A DNA stretch of 28,602 bases from CAZABG01 sp964483465 (GTDB lineage Bacteria; Chlamydiota; Chlamydiia; Chlamydiales; Parachlamydiaceae), in assembly GCA_964483465.1 (NCBI GenBank), contig CAZABG010000025.1, positions 1-28,602 on the forward strand, written 5' to 3'. Every line of letters starts with the position of its first letter. The first letter of the stretch is position 1. The notes under the pieces were generated by a model. That model made no database searches and was not told the DNA's origin. It saw only the letters and a list, made by a program, of their open reading frames with translations. Below are positions 12,775 to 21,863 of the stretch, piece by piece. Both the position numbers and the translations under genes were made by a program.

Positions 12775-15561
12775 TTATAATTCTTGGGTTAGATAGGTGA
12801 TTTCATACGATTCAATGATATCGTTTTCTTTCGCATCATTGTAATGGTTGATCAAAATACCGCACTCAATGCCTTTTGACACTTCGCGAACGTCTTCCTT
12901 GACCTTTTTAAGCGAGGAGATGGTGCCTTTAAATACAACATCGTTTCCTCTGCGTACTCTGACGAGGTGGTTACGGTTAATAACGCCTTCAATAACTTGG
13001 CAGCCTGCAATTAAGCCAAGCTGAGAAGATTTAAAGGTAGCTTTAACGAGCGCCTTGCCTCTTTCTGTTTCGACAGAAATTTTGTCAAGGAGGCCAGCCA
13101 TAAGCGCTTTTACTTCGTCAATTGCGTGGTAGATGATGTCGTGCAGTTTCACGATTACGGCCATCTCTTTTACGAGCTGATCCGCATGGCTTTCAATTTG
13201 AGTATGGAACCCAAGGATGACTGCCTTTGACGCTGCAGCTAACTGAACATCCGATTCAGAAATCTCACCGACACCTGAGAAGATGATGTTAAGATTAGCT
13301 TTTGTCGACGTGATTTTCTCAAGCGCGACTTTTAAGGCTTCAAGCGAACCTTGTACGTCCGCTCTTAAGACGATATTCAATATCTTCTTGCCATTCTCTG
13401 CTTGCGTGAGGAGGTTTTCCATCGAAAGCTTCTTTTTCTGGAGAAGATTGAGCTGACGGATACCTTCGGTACGCATGCCTGAAATTTCTTTCGCTTCTTT
13501 TTCGCTTGGGACAACAATAAATTCTTGTCCAGCGTCCGGAAGGCCAGATAAACCGGTAATCTCAACCGGGTGGGAAGGACCGGCAGACTCTATTTCTTTG
13601 CCGTTTTCGTCGAACATCGTTTTGACACGACCCCAATAAGATTCAAATACCAGTGAATCGCCTTTTTTCAGCGTACCGTTAAGTACGAGAACGGTAGCTT
13701 TCGCACCGTGCCCTTTATGGAGTTCAGATTCAATAACGCGTCCTCTTGCTCTTGCATTAGGATCGGCTTTAAGTTCAAGAACCTCGGCTTGAAGAGCAAG
13801 CATTTCAAGAAGCTCTTTAATGCCTTCACCGGTAACAGCTGAGCAATTAACCGTAATGGTTTGGCCGCCCCAAGCTTCAGGAAGAAGTTCTTGTTCGGAA
13901 AGCTGACGGTAAACATTCTCAGCATTAAAGTTAGGCTTATCGGATTTGTTGATAGCAACAACGATGATAACGCCCGCCGCTTTCGCGTGTTGAATCGCTT
14001 CAATGGTCTGCTGTCTAATACCTTCATCACCCGCAACTACGAGTACGACGATGTCGGTTACGTTTGCGCCGCGCGCTCTCATAGCAGAGAAGGCTTCGTG
14101 ACCCGGAGTATCAAGGACTGCGATATCGCCGACAGCGGTTTTGCACATAAAGGCACCGATATGCTGGGTAATCGCTCCCGCTTCATCAGATGCGCGATTC
14201 GATTTACGGATATAGTCGATAAGGCTTGTTTTACCGTGGTCGACGTGACCCATAAACGCAACAACCGGAGGTCTAATTTGAAGGCGTCCCGTTTCAGCTT
14301 CTTTAATTTCCTGCTGAATCGTTCTGTCGGTTATACGGATTCTGTCTTCTTTGGTCGTATCGATCGTAATGCTGCATCCAAATTCCTGGCCGAGCAATTG
14401 TACCGTTGTTTCGTCATCTAAAATACTGTTTAAAGTGACAACAACACCTTGCATAAATAGTTTCTGTACGAGCTGTGAAGCTTTTAACTTCATTTCGGAA
14501 GCAAGATCTTTAAGAAGAATCGGAAGACGTACTTTTAGAGAAGTAGGTCTTATCGTGTTATCTTCTTCTTTTATGTGCTTAGCGGCTTTTCTTTTTCTCC
14601 AGCGTGCATCATCGTCGCCGGCGCTTAAGCCTTGGCGATCGCGTGAGTCAAATTTCGACGCTTCGGTTTTCTTAGTTGGTTTTACATCACGGTATTCACG
14701 GAATTTTGCCGATTTCTTATCTTTATCGGCAGATTCTGGAGCAGGTTGCGGAGGTGTTGGACCTCTCGGCGCTGGAGCGCCAGGACGGGGAGGATAGGGT
14801 CTATCGCCAGGACCTCTTGGGCCTCTATAAGGAGCTCCGCCTTCTCTTGGCGCGCCGCCTTCACGAGGTCTAAATCCAGGTCCATCTCTAAAGCCTTCGC
14901 GATGCGGAGCAGGTCCGCGGCTTGCGTCTCTTGCATGTCCGGGCGCAGGTGCAGGCCTTTTAGGTGGTATCAAGTCCTTTACGTGTTTACCTGTCGGACC
15001 AAATTTTTCCCTAACGGGAAGGTCTTTTAAGAAGGTGTGCGTTTTAGGTTGGAGAAGTTTGTGATGTGAAGAAACAATCACCTCTTTAGGAGGCGGAGGA
15101 GTTCTTCTTTCAGGTCTTGGAGGAATAGGTTTTGGGGTAGATCTTGCAATCGGTTTTTGAACCGGTTCTTCGTAAGGAATCTCTTCTTTAACAGGAGGTT
15201 CTACCGGTTGTGTAGAAACAGGTGCTTGAGGCGCTGCAACAAATTCAGGTTCTTTTGCTACCTCTTTTACCGGTTCCGCAATTTCCTTCGGGGGAATGAC
15301 TTGCGGTTCAACGATTTCTGGCACAGCTTCAGTTACATGCTCACGCGCTTGTTCCGCTCCGCTTTGCTGCTCTGCAAAAGCAGACCTGGATCTTGCTTTT
15401 GTTGGGCGTGGAGCTTCCTTGACTTCCTCACCTTTGTCTTTAGAGCTTTTATCATCGGAAGCGCTTCCTTCCTTTTTCTTAATGCTCTTTTTGAGGTTGC
15501 CTAAATTGACTGCCTGCGCGATTTGCGTATTCTTAATGTTGATTTTGAGGTTTTTAGCCAA
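12775..15561 (-). CDS. infB: Translation initiation factor IF-2
   Basis: This 928-residue GTPase brings fMet-tRNA to the 30S subunit. Residues 1-330 form a charged, low-complexity N-terminus: Glu/Lys/Pro-rich, then an Arg/Gly/Pro-rich part with PREGGAPREGGAPYRGPRG and repeated PPRP/APAPRG. The IF2-N-type helical domain (LKVRLPILLKDLASEMKLKA) follows. The G domain begins about residue 435 with GHVDHGKTSLIDYIR, then DTPGHEAFSAMRARGANVTD and AINKSDKP; domains II to IV follow, ending IIESYEITYLTQEL. The start codon is TTG: no in-frame ATG occurs before the conserved core, and GAGG lies 12 bases upstream inside the end of nusA. The gap to nusA is 6 bases. Confidence 0.96.
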   Translation of the reverse strand: MAKNLKINIKNTQIAQAVNLGNLKKSIKKKEGSASDDKSSKDKGEEVKEAPRPTKARSRSAFAEQQSGAEQAREHVTEAVPEIVEPQVIPPKEIAEPVKEVAKEPEFVAAPQAPVSTQPVEPPVKEEIPYEEPVQKPIARSTPKPIPPRPERRTPPPPKEVIVSSHHKLLQPKTHTFLKDLPVREKFGPTGKHVKDLIPPKRPAPAPGHARDASRGPAPHREGFRDGPGFRPREGGAPREGGAPYRGPRGPGDRPYPPRPGAPAPRGPTPPQPAPESADKDKKSAKFREYRDVKPTKKTEASKFDSRDRQGLSAGDDDARWRKRKAAKHIKEEDNTIRPTSLKVRLPILLKDLASEMKLKASQLVQKLFMQGVVVTLNSILDDETTVQLLGQEFGCSITIDTTKEDRIRITDRTIQQEIKEAETGRLQIRPPVVAFMGHVDHGKTSLIDYIRKSNRASDEAGAITQHIGAFMCKTAVGDIAVLDTPGHEAFSAMRARGANVTDIVVLVVAGDEGIRQQTIEAIQHAKAAGVIIVVAINKSDKPNFNAENVYRQLSEQELLPEAWGGQTITVNCSAVTGEGIKELLEMLALQAEVLELKADPNARARGRVIESELHKGHGAKATVLVLNGTLKKGDSLVFESYWGRVKTMFDENGKEIESAGPSHPVEITGLSGLPDAGQEFIVVPSEKEAKEISGMRTEGIRQLNLLQKKKLSMENLLTQAENGKKILNIVLRADVQGSLEALKVALEKITSTKANLNIIFSGVGEISESDVQLAAASKAVILGFHTQIESHADQLVKEMAVIVKLHDIIYHAIDEVKALMAGLLDKISVETERGKALVKATFKSSQLGLIAGCQVIEGVINRNHLVRVRRGNDVVFKGTISSLKKVKEDVREVSKGIECGILINHYNDAKENDIIESYEITYLTQEL

Positions 15562-15567
15562 ACTGTT

Positions 15568-16830
15568 TTACATCCTCTGCTTTCTAATTTGTTCCAGAAT
15601 TTTATCGGCGACATCAGTCGCGCCTGGAATTTGAGATAATTGTTCGGGGGTCGCTTCCAAAAGATCTTTGGGAGTTTTGAAAATTTCAACCAATTGATCA
15701 AAGACAAATGGATTGATGCCATCGGTGTTAGTAAGCGGTTTGTCGAGTAGGGGATCTCCTGATGCTGCAAGCTCAGCTCTTTGAACTGCCATCGATTTGC
15801 GATAGTCAGTCATTCTCTGAACTTCCAAATTATAACCAATTAACTCTGAATTTAGTTTAGCATTCATACCTCTTTTTCCGATAACTGCCGCGAAATCGTC
15901 GTCATCAACTACGATTGCGATAGAATCTTCTCCAACGCTGATCTTGCGGATTTCGATAGGATTCAAAGCGTTTTGCAATAGATCTACCGGATCTGGAGAG
16001 TAGGGGATAATGTCTATTTTTTCGTTCTTGAGCTCAGCCATTACGTTTTTTACTCTCATACCGCGCATACCGACGCATGCGCCAACCGGGTCTACTTTAG
16101 GATCGGTTGATCTTACGCTCAATTTGGTACGATAGCCTGGATCTCGAACGATTTTTTCGATGACGACAACGCCATCTTTTAATTCAGATACTTCTTGTGC
16201 GACGAGCATTTTGACAAAGTCAGGATGTGATCTTGACAAGACAACTTCAGCTCCGCCATTTTCAGTGTCATTTACTTCAAGAAGCAGTGCATATACTTTA
16301 TCGCCGACGTTATATTTTTCGGTTTTAGGGTAGTGGCGCATCGGCATGATCGCTTCTACTTTACCGAGATCTACAATAAGGTTCATTCCTTTAAAGAATC
16401 GCTTTACGGTACCGGAAATCAATTCTCCTACACGGTGGCGGTATTCTTCATAGATAACATCCCGTTCCGCGCCGCGTAGCTTTGTCGAGATAACTTGACG
16501 GGCTTTTTGGGCAGCGATACGGCCGAAATCTTTTGGTGTAACCACGACATCGATAAACTGGCCGATTTGGCAATCAGGATCGATTTCGCGAGCCATTTCC
16601 AGCGAAATTTCTTGAGCGGGAACTTCAACCTCGTCGACAATTTCTTTTTCGGAGTAAACATCGATGTTGCCGGTTTTTGGATTGATTTGAACGGTAACAT
16701 TCGATGCGCCGCTCACGCTTTTGCGTGCGGCTTGAACAAGCGAGTCCTGAATCGCTTCGATCACGACTTCACGCTTTATCCCTTTCTCTCTTTCCAAATA
16801 TTCGAAAACTGCGATGAGATCTTTATTCAT
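15568..16830 (-). CDS. nusA: Transcription termination/antitermination factor NusA
   Basis: This 420-residue RNA polymerase-binding factor affects pausing, termination and antitermination. It has the N-terminal domain (1-130, starting LIAVFEYLEREKGIKREVVI), an S1 domain (135-200, GELISGTVKRFFKGMNLIVD), KH1 (GACVGMRGMRVKNV at 250-263) and KH2 (AAVIGKRGMNAKL at 314-326). A short C-terminal helix-hairpin-helix-like segment (DLLEATPEQLSQIPGATDVA) occurs once rather than as the two acidic repeats of E. coli. The start lies 90 bases after the rpsA stop, behind two strong hairpins. infB follows after 6 bases. Confidence 0.96.
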   Translation of the reverse strand: MNKDLIAVFEYLEREKGIKREVVIEAIQDSLVQAARKSVSGASNVTVQINPKTGNIDVYSEKEIVDEVEVPAQEISLEMAREIDPDCQIGQFIDVVVTPKDFGRIAAQKARQVISTKLRGAERDVIYEEYRHRVGELISGTVKRFFKGMNLIVDLGKVEAIMPMRHYPKTEKYNVGDKVYALLLEVNDTENGGAEVVLSRSHPDFVKMLVAQEVSELKDGVVVIEKIVRDPGYRTKLSVRSTDPKVDPVGACVGMRGMRVKNVMAELKNEKIDIIPYSPDPVDLLQNALNPIEIRKISVGEDSIAIVVDDDDFAAVIGKRGMNAKLNSELIGYNLEVQRMTDYRKSMAVQRAELAASGDPLLDKPLTNTDGINPFVFDQLVEIFKTPKDLLEATPEQLSQIPGATDVADKILEQIRKQRM

Positions 16831-16857
16831 CCCTGAACCTATTAACTAAATTTATTA

Positions 16858-16884
16858 AGGCCGGTCTCCTTATAGAGCCGGCCT
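16858..16884 (-). terminator. GC-rich hairpin between rpsA and nusA (second of two)
   Basis: AGGCCGG (16858-16864) and CCGGCCT (16878-16884) pair perfectly; CTC/GAG can extend the stem inside across one bulged base. On the minus strand the stem is followed by TTAATAAATTTAG, a broken U-tract. It may be a terminator or an attenuator in the nusA leader. Confidence 0.55.
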
Positions 16885-16891
16885 AAAATTA

Positions 16892-16914
16892 GGGAATCCT
16901 TTTAAAGGATTCCC
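16892..16914 (-). terminator. Hairpin just after rpsA (first of two)
   Basis: GGGAATCCTTT (16892-16902) and AAAGGATTCCC (16904-16914) are a perfect 11-bp inverted repeat with one central base. It starts 6 bases after the rpsA stop. On the minus strand TAATTTTA follows. It probably ends much of the rpsA transcript or protects its 3' end. Confidence 0.65.
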
Positions 16915-16920
16915 AAGCAA

Positions 16921-18633
16921 TCAACCTTCTTTCTTTTTCTTTTTGGAAGGAACGACGATATCGTCCCTGTTTTCCTTATTTTTCTCAATCAGGTGTTCTT
17001 TGATAGAGAGGTTGATTTTCTTATTTTCGGAATCGATCTTAATGACTTTCGCGGAAACGACATCGCCTTTTGAAACAACATCTTCCACTTTGCCGAACGC
17101 TTGATCCGAAAGCTCGGTGACATGAATGAAACCTTCAAGGCCATCATCCAAATCAACGTAGGCTCCGAATGCAGCGATTCGAGTCACTTTACCCGATACA
17201 ACCGATCCAACTTTCATTTTGTCGGCAATTGATTCCCATGGGTTGTTTTCAAGCTGCTTCACGCCCAAGGTGATCTTTTTGCTCTCTGGGTCTACAGAAA
17301 GAACTACCGCATCAACAACATCCCCTTTTTTGAGGATTTCAGATGGGTGCGATACTTTCTTGATCCAGCTTAAATCGGAAATGCGGATTAAGCCTTCAAC
17401 GCCTGGCTCAAGCTCAACAAACGCACCAAAATTGGTGAGGTTGGTGATTTCAGCCTTTACATTTGCGCCGACTGGATACTTCGCGATAACATCATCCCAT
17501 GGATTTGCTTCAAGCTGCTTCATTCCGAGGGAGATTTTACCTTCATCACGGTGGATGGAAAGAACGATCGCTTTGACATCTTGGCCAAGTTGAACGTGTT
17601 CTTTCGGATCAGTGATGTTTTTTGTCCATGACATTTCAGAGACATGGATTAAGCCTTCGATGCCAGGTTCGATCTCCATGAACGCACCGTAAGGAACGAG
17701 GTTGGTGATCTTGCCGCTAAGAATCATTCCGGGAGGATACTTCTGTTCGATTTCATCCCATGGATTTGGTTCTTTTTGCTTTAATCCGAGTGCGACTCTG
17801 CCTTTATCGCGATCCACACTTAAAATCATTACGTCGATTTTTTGACCGAGCGCGACCATTTCGGAAGGATGCTTAATACGCTTCCAGGTCATGTCGGTAA
17901 TGTGTAGGAGGCCGTCGATACCGTCGAGATCTAGGAAGACGCCGAAGTCGGTGATGTTTTTCACAACGCCGTCACGGATGTCGCCAACTTTGATGTTCTC
18001 AAGGACTTCAGCTTTCTTAGAAATTCTTTCAGCTTCCAGAAGCTCTCTTCTCGAAACCACAACGTTTTTGCGGTCGATATTGATCTTGAGGATTTTGAAT
18101 TCGTATGTTTTGCCGATGTATTCGTCAAGGTTCTTAATACGCTTGTTATCGATTTGCGAACCAGGGAGGAATGCTTCCATTCCAATATCGACCATAAGGC
18201 CGCCCTTGACTTTGCGGATGATTTGACCTTTAACGATCGAACCTTCTTCGCAGTTTTCAAGGATATATTCCCATTGACGCAGACGCTCTGCTTTTTCTCT
18301 TGAGAGGACGATTTGGCCATTGTCGTCTTCCGGTTGATCCAGAAGAACTTCTACCTCAGCGTCGAGGATAAGTTGTGTTGGGTCGGAAAATTCCTGGATA
18401 GGTACTAAGCCTTCCGATTTTAAGCCGACGTCTACTACGACATGGTCTTTTGTGATTTCTACGATTCGCCCTCTTAAAAGCGAGCCGGGGGTCATAAGGC
18501 TAACTTCTTCCGATTTGCCGGAAGAACCTTGGCCGGTTAATAAGTTTTTAAAAATTTCTGCGTCTTTTGCTTGAAATCTAACATCATCTACGATTTTGCT
18601 ATCATTCCAAGAATGCTGGGCATTATTTGACAT
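16921..18633 (-). CDS. rpsA: 30S ribosomal protein S1
   Basis: This 570-residue RNA-binding protein helps the 30S subunit engage mRNA. Six S1 domains are visible, starting at GSLLRGRIVEITKDHVVVDV, GSIVKGQIIRKVKGGLMVDI, GDIRDGVVKNITDFGVFLDL, GMILSGKITNLVPYGAFMEI, GANVKAEITNLTNFGAFVEL and GSVVSGKVTRIAAFGAYVDL. Domains 3 to 6 contain the typical EGLIHVSEMSW-like ends followed by GLKQKEPNPW, GMKQLEANPW and GVKQLENNPW. The C-terminal tail is Lys-rich (PSKKKKKEG). The ribosome binding site is AGGAGA before the ATG. It is the first gene of the minus-strand block and has a leader region of up to 297 bases shared with the divergent gene. Confidence 0.97.
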   Translation of the reverse strand: MSNNAQHSWNDSKIVDDVRFQAKDAEIFKNLLTGQGSSGKSEEVSLMTPGSLLRGRIVEITKDHVVVDVGLKSEGLVPIQEFSDPTQLILDAEVEVLLDQPEDDNGQIVLSREKAERLRQWEYILENCEEGSIVKGQIIRKVKGGLMVDIGMEAFLPGSQIDNKRIKNLDEYIGKTYEFKILKINIDRKNVVVSRRELLEAERISKKAEVLENIKVGDIRDGVVKNITDFGVFLDLDGIDGLLHITDMTWKRIKHPSEMVALGQKIDVMILSVDRDKGRVALGLKQKEPNPWDEIEQKYPPGMILSGKITNLVPYGAFMEIEPGIEGLIHVSEMSWTKNITDPKEHVQLGQDVKAIVLSIHRDEGKISLGMKQLEANPWDDVIAKYPVGANVKAEITNLTNFGAFVELEPGVEGLIRISDLSWIKKVSHPSEILKKGDVVDAVVLSVDPESKKITLGVKQLENNPWESIADKMKVGSVVSGKVTRIAAFGAYVDLDDGLEGFIHVTELSDQAFGKVEDVVSKGDVVSAKVIKIDSENKKINLSIKEHLIEKNKENRDDIVVPSKKKKKEG

Positions 18634-18930
18634 TTAAAGGTTTCTCCTAAAATTGCTCCCGAAAATCCTAAATTATTGAGGATTAAGCGGGTTCTCCTCT
18701 TGAAGCTTTTGTAAAAACTTTTCTTAACAAATATGGAGGTTTGCAGAGCTGTAGAGGGGCCAATATCAATAAATTCATCGAAATTGGCATCTAAAGCAAG
18801 TTTTTGTTAAAGGCTCCAGAAACAAATACAGTAGCAAAGGAATCGTTATAAATGCAACTCTCAATTTGAGATTAACACCCATACCCGCTACGCTTCAGTT
18901 AAACCGTCGATATTATTCAGTTGGAATACC
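18634..18930. promoter_or_regulatory. Divergent intergenic region upstream of rpsA and the 969-residue gene
   Basis: About 300 bases with no convincing gene. On the rpsA side, AATCCT (18664-18669) and AGGATT (18679-18684) form a small hairpin next to the ribosome binding site. Further out, TTAACAAA (18724-18731) and TTTGTTAA (18803-18810) are a perfect 8-bp inverted repeat enclosing a second imperfect one (CCAATATC, 18760 region, with GAAATTGG). TCTCAA-T-TTGAGA lies at 18859-18871. I found no convincing -35/-10 pair for either gene. Self-regulation of S1 through its leader is known in proteobacteria; whether these structures do that is unknown. Confidence 0.4.
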
Positions 18931-21840
18931 ATGGTCTCACCGTTATCACCTCGTGATGCACGTTCTAAATTTCCGCATGCTTACTTAGATCTTAATAATG
19001 GTGCGTTCGAAAGGTCTCCACTTTCCTTGCTCGATCGTGATTTAAGGCAATTTTACTATGAAATGCCGTCTACCATACTTGCGCTGCTATACGAGCTTGT
19101 TGAATTCAAAAAAAGAATAGATCCCAAGGATCCGGAGGGCAAGTCAGCGATTGCGTCGGACGCCCTTGCTAGATGCCTCGCGGTTCTTTCTAAACAAGAT
19201 GCGCTTGAATATCAATTATTTATTTTAGTCGTCAGGCAGTTTTTTTTGCTATTCGGATCAACGGATCGCCCAATACTTGGCCATTCGTCGAATGGCAAGG
19301 AGCTTATTAGGAACAAAAAGGAGCTAATCCCGAAGGCCGTAATTCCAAAGACATTGCTCTCTCAAACGATTAATGCCTTTATTCGGATTCATCAAAAGCA
19401 GCTTTATAAATCCGATTCGCAGATCGAGCACTTCTTATTTTTAATACCTAGTTATAAAGCCTATGGATTTACAGAATTTTTTGAGGTGTTTTGCGGATTA
19501 ATAAACAAAGATATGTCGGTTTATGAGTTTGAAACGCAGCTTAAATTCATCCTTTATTGCCTTAATCTCGTTCAAAGAGATGCCGTTGAATACAACTTGC
19601 TTAAATGCTCAGAGGCTATCTTCCTAAAAGAAATTAAAGATAGCGGTATCAAGAGATCCATTTCCTTTCGATATTTTATGCATAGCCTAAGCCACAATGA
19701 AATTGATTTAAGCATGCTAAATGTGTGGATGCATGTTTTTTCTCAATTATCTATGGATGACTTAAGCTACATACGCAATGAATCGATGCTTTTTTTATAT
19801 AACCGCTTTTCTTTGATCGAGCCGGTTATTGTTGCCAAAAGGTGGTACGTTCGAAGCGAGGTTGTTGTTGCCGCAGGAAAAGTGCTATCGCATCATAGAT
19901 TAATTTCTAAAGAGGGTCCCCCTCCTACCGTCCTATTTGATAGGGGATTATTAAAAATTGCAGGCATTCAAATATCAGACGACGCGGCGATTGAGCTAAG
20001 ACGTATACCTGGTGTCAGGGAAATTGTATCTTGCCAAAATCTGAAACTTCATCAACCTCTAACCGAAACAATCAACATCTTGAAGACGGTTAAATTTCTT
20101 CTAGATGGACCCGTAATTGATTTGGATGCGATGCGGGGATTTGTGAATTATTTTCATTCCTTTATTCCTCATGGAGAGCTTACCGAAAAGGAATCAAAAA
20201 CGGCGGCTCGGCTTTATAGAGATTGTTTTAAGGACTCGGTGTTTGAGGAAAAGGATCGGCTATACCTTGAGCTCGTATATCGCAATCCTTTCCCAAAATC
20301 ATTAAAGAAATGGGATAGAGAATGCGATTGGGAAAAAGAGGCATGCAAGCTAGTTAATGATTATATGTCTCGGCAATATCCGATTCATGTTGTAGAAAAA
20401 AATATTGCAGCTTTGTATAGGTTTTTCCTTACTAAGAAAGATTACGAAGAAAGAGCTCCTCTAATCCTTCGAGATCTATATTTTGAAGTCCAAAAGAAAT
20501 CGCCGCATGCTTTAGATAAAATTAAATGGCTTATCAAGGGTCTTGAACATGAGCCGATCGACGAAGAGCAAATAAGTCCCTTTTTATGTACATTGCCGGA
20601 AGTTTTTCTTTCAAACAGCAAGATTCCGTTAAAGACTCATATTCGATTAATTACCTTAATGCGTAAATGCTACAAGCTGTCAAATAAATTGGTTGATGGA
20701 TGGTTGAAAAAATTTATTAAAGTTCATGTCAATTTTAAAGCGGTTTCATTTGCTGATCTTCTAGCTCTAGTCGAGCTTTTCAAACAAAATGAGTATTCTC
20801 TCGATGAATGGAAAAATATAGCGGTTATTTTAATGAGCCTTCCTATTAGTGATGCGTTGATAACAACTTACGGAACGGTAGATGCGGTTTCTGCAACTGT
20901 TGATGAAATTAAAGAAAAACTTTTTGACAGCTTTTCATCTACCTATGAGCGTCATCGCCGATCATCGCAATTTGATAGCTTCAATATTCAAGACTTTACT
21001 TCAGATCTAAAAGATCAGTACTACATCAATTGCATAAAATGTTTCATGAACGAAATTCAAAATTTAGAGAGATCTACCGTTCAATCTATTATACGATTTA
21101 ATGATGTGCTTCAGCAACGTTGCCTTGAAGACATTATGAGAAAAGCGGTAATGGCAACACCAGATAAGTTAAAGGCAATGGAGGCTCAACTCACAGCCTG
21201 TAAATTGATAGAGCGCTATTTTGGATTTCTTACAGATAATGAGCAGACGGAAAATGATATCAGGAAAAAATTAAAGTTCATGGGCAATTATGCCCCCGTT
21301 TCCGTTATGGCTAATTTAATATTTGCCTCGAAAATAAGAGGATTAAAAAATAGATCGCTCTTTATAAGCATATGGTTGAAACAGTTTGTTCAGATGGAAG
21401 TTATAAATTTTAAGGAATGGCATTGCATTGCCGATCACTTGAAGGAATATTCCTATACCTGCGAAGAATGGACAACATTAGTGCGTATTTTAGATGTGAT
21501 TATTGAAGATAACTTAACCCTATTATCGCCATTCTTATCCTTTTCGTTGATTTCCGATCCTATAGATGTATTTATGACGCGATTTAAGATTGATTATAGT
21601 ACTGAACAAAAAGAGGACACGATTGATGAAGACTTAAAAAGGATAAAAGATAAGTATTATCTAAATGTCTTGATGAATTTGGTTAGGGAAAATTCCCTAT
21701 TAAGACCTCATAATGAAAGATCATTAAATAGATGCGATATGCTGATTAAGTTTTGTTATATGAATCTATCAGATGAAAAAGAGCGGGCGGAACAATACAT
21801 TCAACAAAATTATCAACGCCCAATATTGCTTCCAAAATAG
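18931..21840 (+). CDS. Large orphan protein (969 residues) with internal duplication
   Basis: I do not recognise a family. The protein looks soluble and mostly helical, rich in Leu, Ile, Lys and aromatic residues, with no signal peptide or clear membrane segment. Residues about 570-735 and 790-945 look like diverged copies of one module. Matching landmarks are GWLKKFIKVHVNFKAVSFAD against IWLKQFVQMEVINFKEWHCI, KQNEYSLDEWKNIAVIL against KEYSYTCEEWTTLVRIL, and LKDQYYINCIKCFMNEIQN against IKDKYYLNVLMNLVRENSL. The repeated-helix architecture suggests a scaffold or protein-binding role; a secreted effector is possible but not shown. The ATG lies in ACCATGG with no strong Shine-Dalgarno. The aspartate kinase gene follows after 23 bases. 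Confidence 0.85.
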   Translation: MVSPLSPRDARSKFPHAYLDLNNGAFERSPLSLLDRDLRQFYYEMPSTILALLYELVEFKKRIDPKDPEGKSAIASDALARCLAVLSKQDALEYQLFILVVRQFFLLFGSTDRPILGHSSNGKELIRNKKELIPKAVIPKTLLSQTINAFIRIHQKQLYKSDSQIEHFLFLIPSYKAYGFTEFFEVFCGLINKDMSVYEFETQLKFILYCLNLVQRDAVEYNLLKCSEAIFLKEIKDSGIKRSISFRYFMHSLSHNEIDLSMLNVWMHVFSQLSMDDLSYIRNESMLFLYNRFSLIEPVIVAKRWYVRSEVVVAAGKVLSHHRLISKEGPPPTVLFDRGLLKIAGIQISDDAAIELRRIPGVREIVSCQNLKLHQPLTETINILKTVKFLLDGPVIDLDAMRGFVNYFHSFIPHGELTEKESKTAARLYRDCFKDSVFEEKDRLYLELVYRNPFPKSLKKWDRECDWEKEACKLVNDYMSRQYPIHVVEKNIAALYRFFLTKKDYEERAPLILRDLYFEVQKKSPHALDKIKWLIKGLEHEPIDEEQISPFLCTLPEVFLSNSKIPLKTHIRLITLMRKCYKLSNKLVDGWLKKFIKVHVNFKAVSFADLLALVELFKQNEYSLDEWKNIAVILMSLPISDALITTYGTVDAVSATVDEIKEKLFDSFSSTYERHRRSSQFDSFNIQDFTSDLKDQYYINCIKCFMNEIQNLERSTVQSIIRFNDVLQQRCLEDIMRKAVMATPDKLKAMEAQLTACKLIERYFGFLTDNEQTENDIRKKLKFMGNYAPVSVMANLIFASKIRGLKNRSLFISIWLKQFVQMEVINFKEWHCIADHLKEYSYTCEEWTTLVRILDVIIEDNLTLLSPFLSFSLISDPIDVFMTRFKIDYSTEQKEDTIDEDLKRIKDKYYLNVLMNLVRENSLLRPHNERSLNRCDMLIKFCYMNLSDEKERAEQYIQQNYQRPILLPK

Positions 21841-21863
21841 ATAATCTGTTTTGATTGTACTCT

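Noticed and set aside
13861..14421. 186-residue plus-strand ORF
   Set aside because: It is antisense to the conserved G domain of infB; it has no family resemblance and is a shadow frame.
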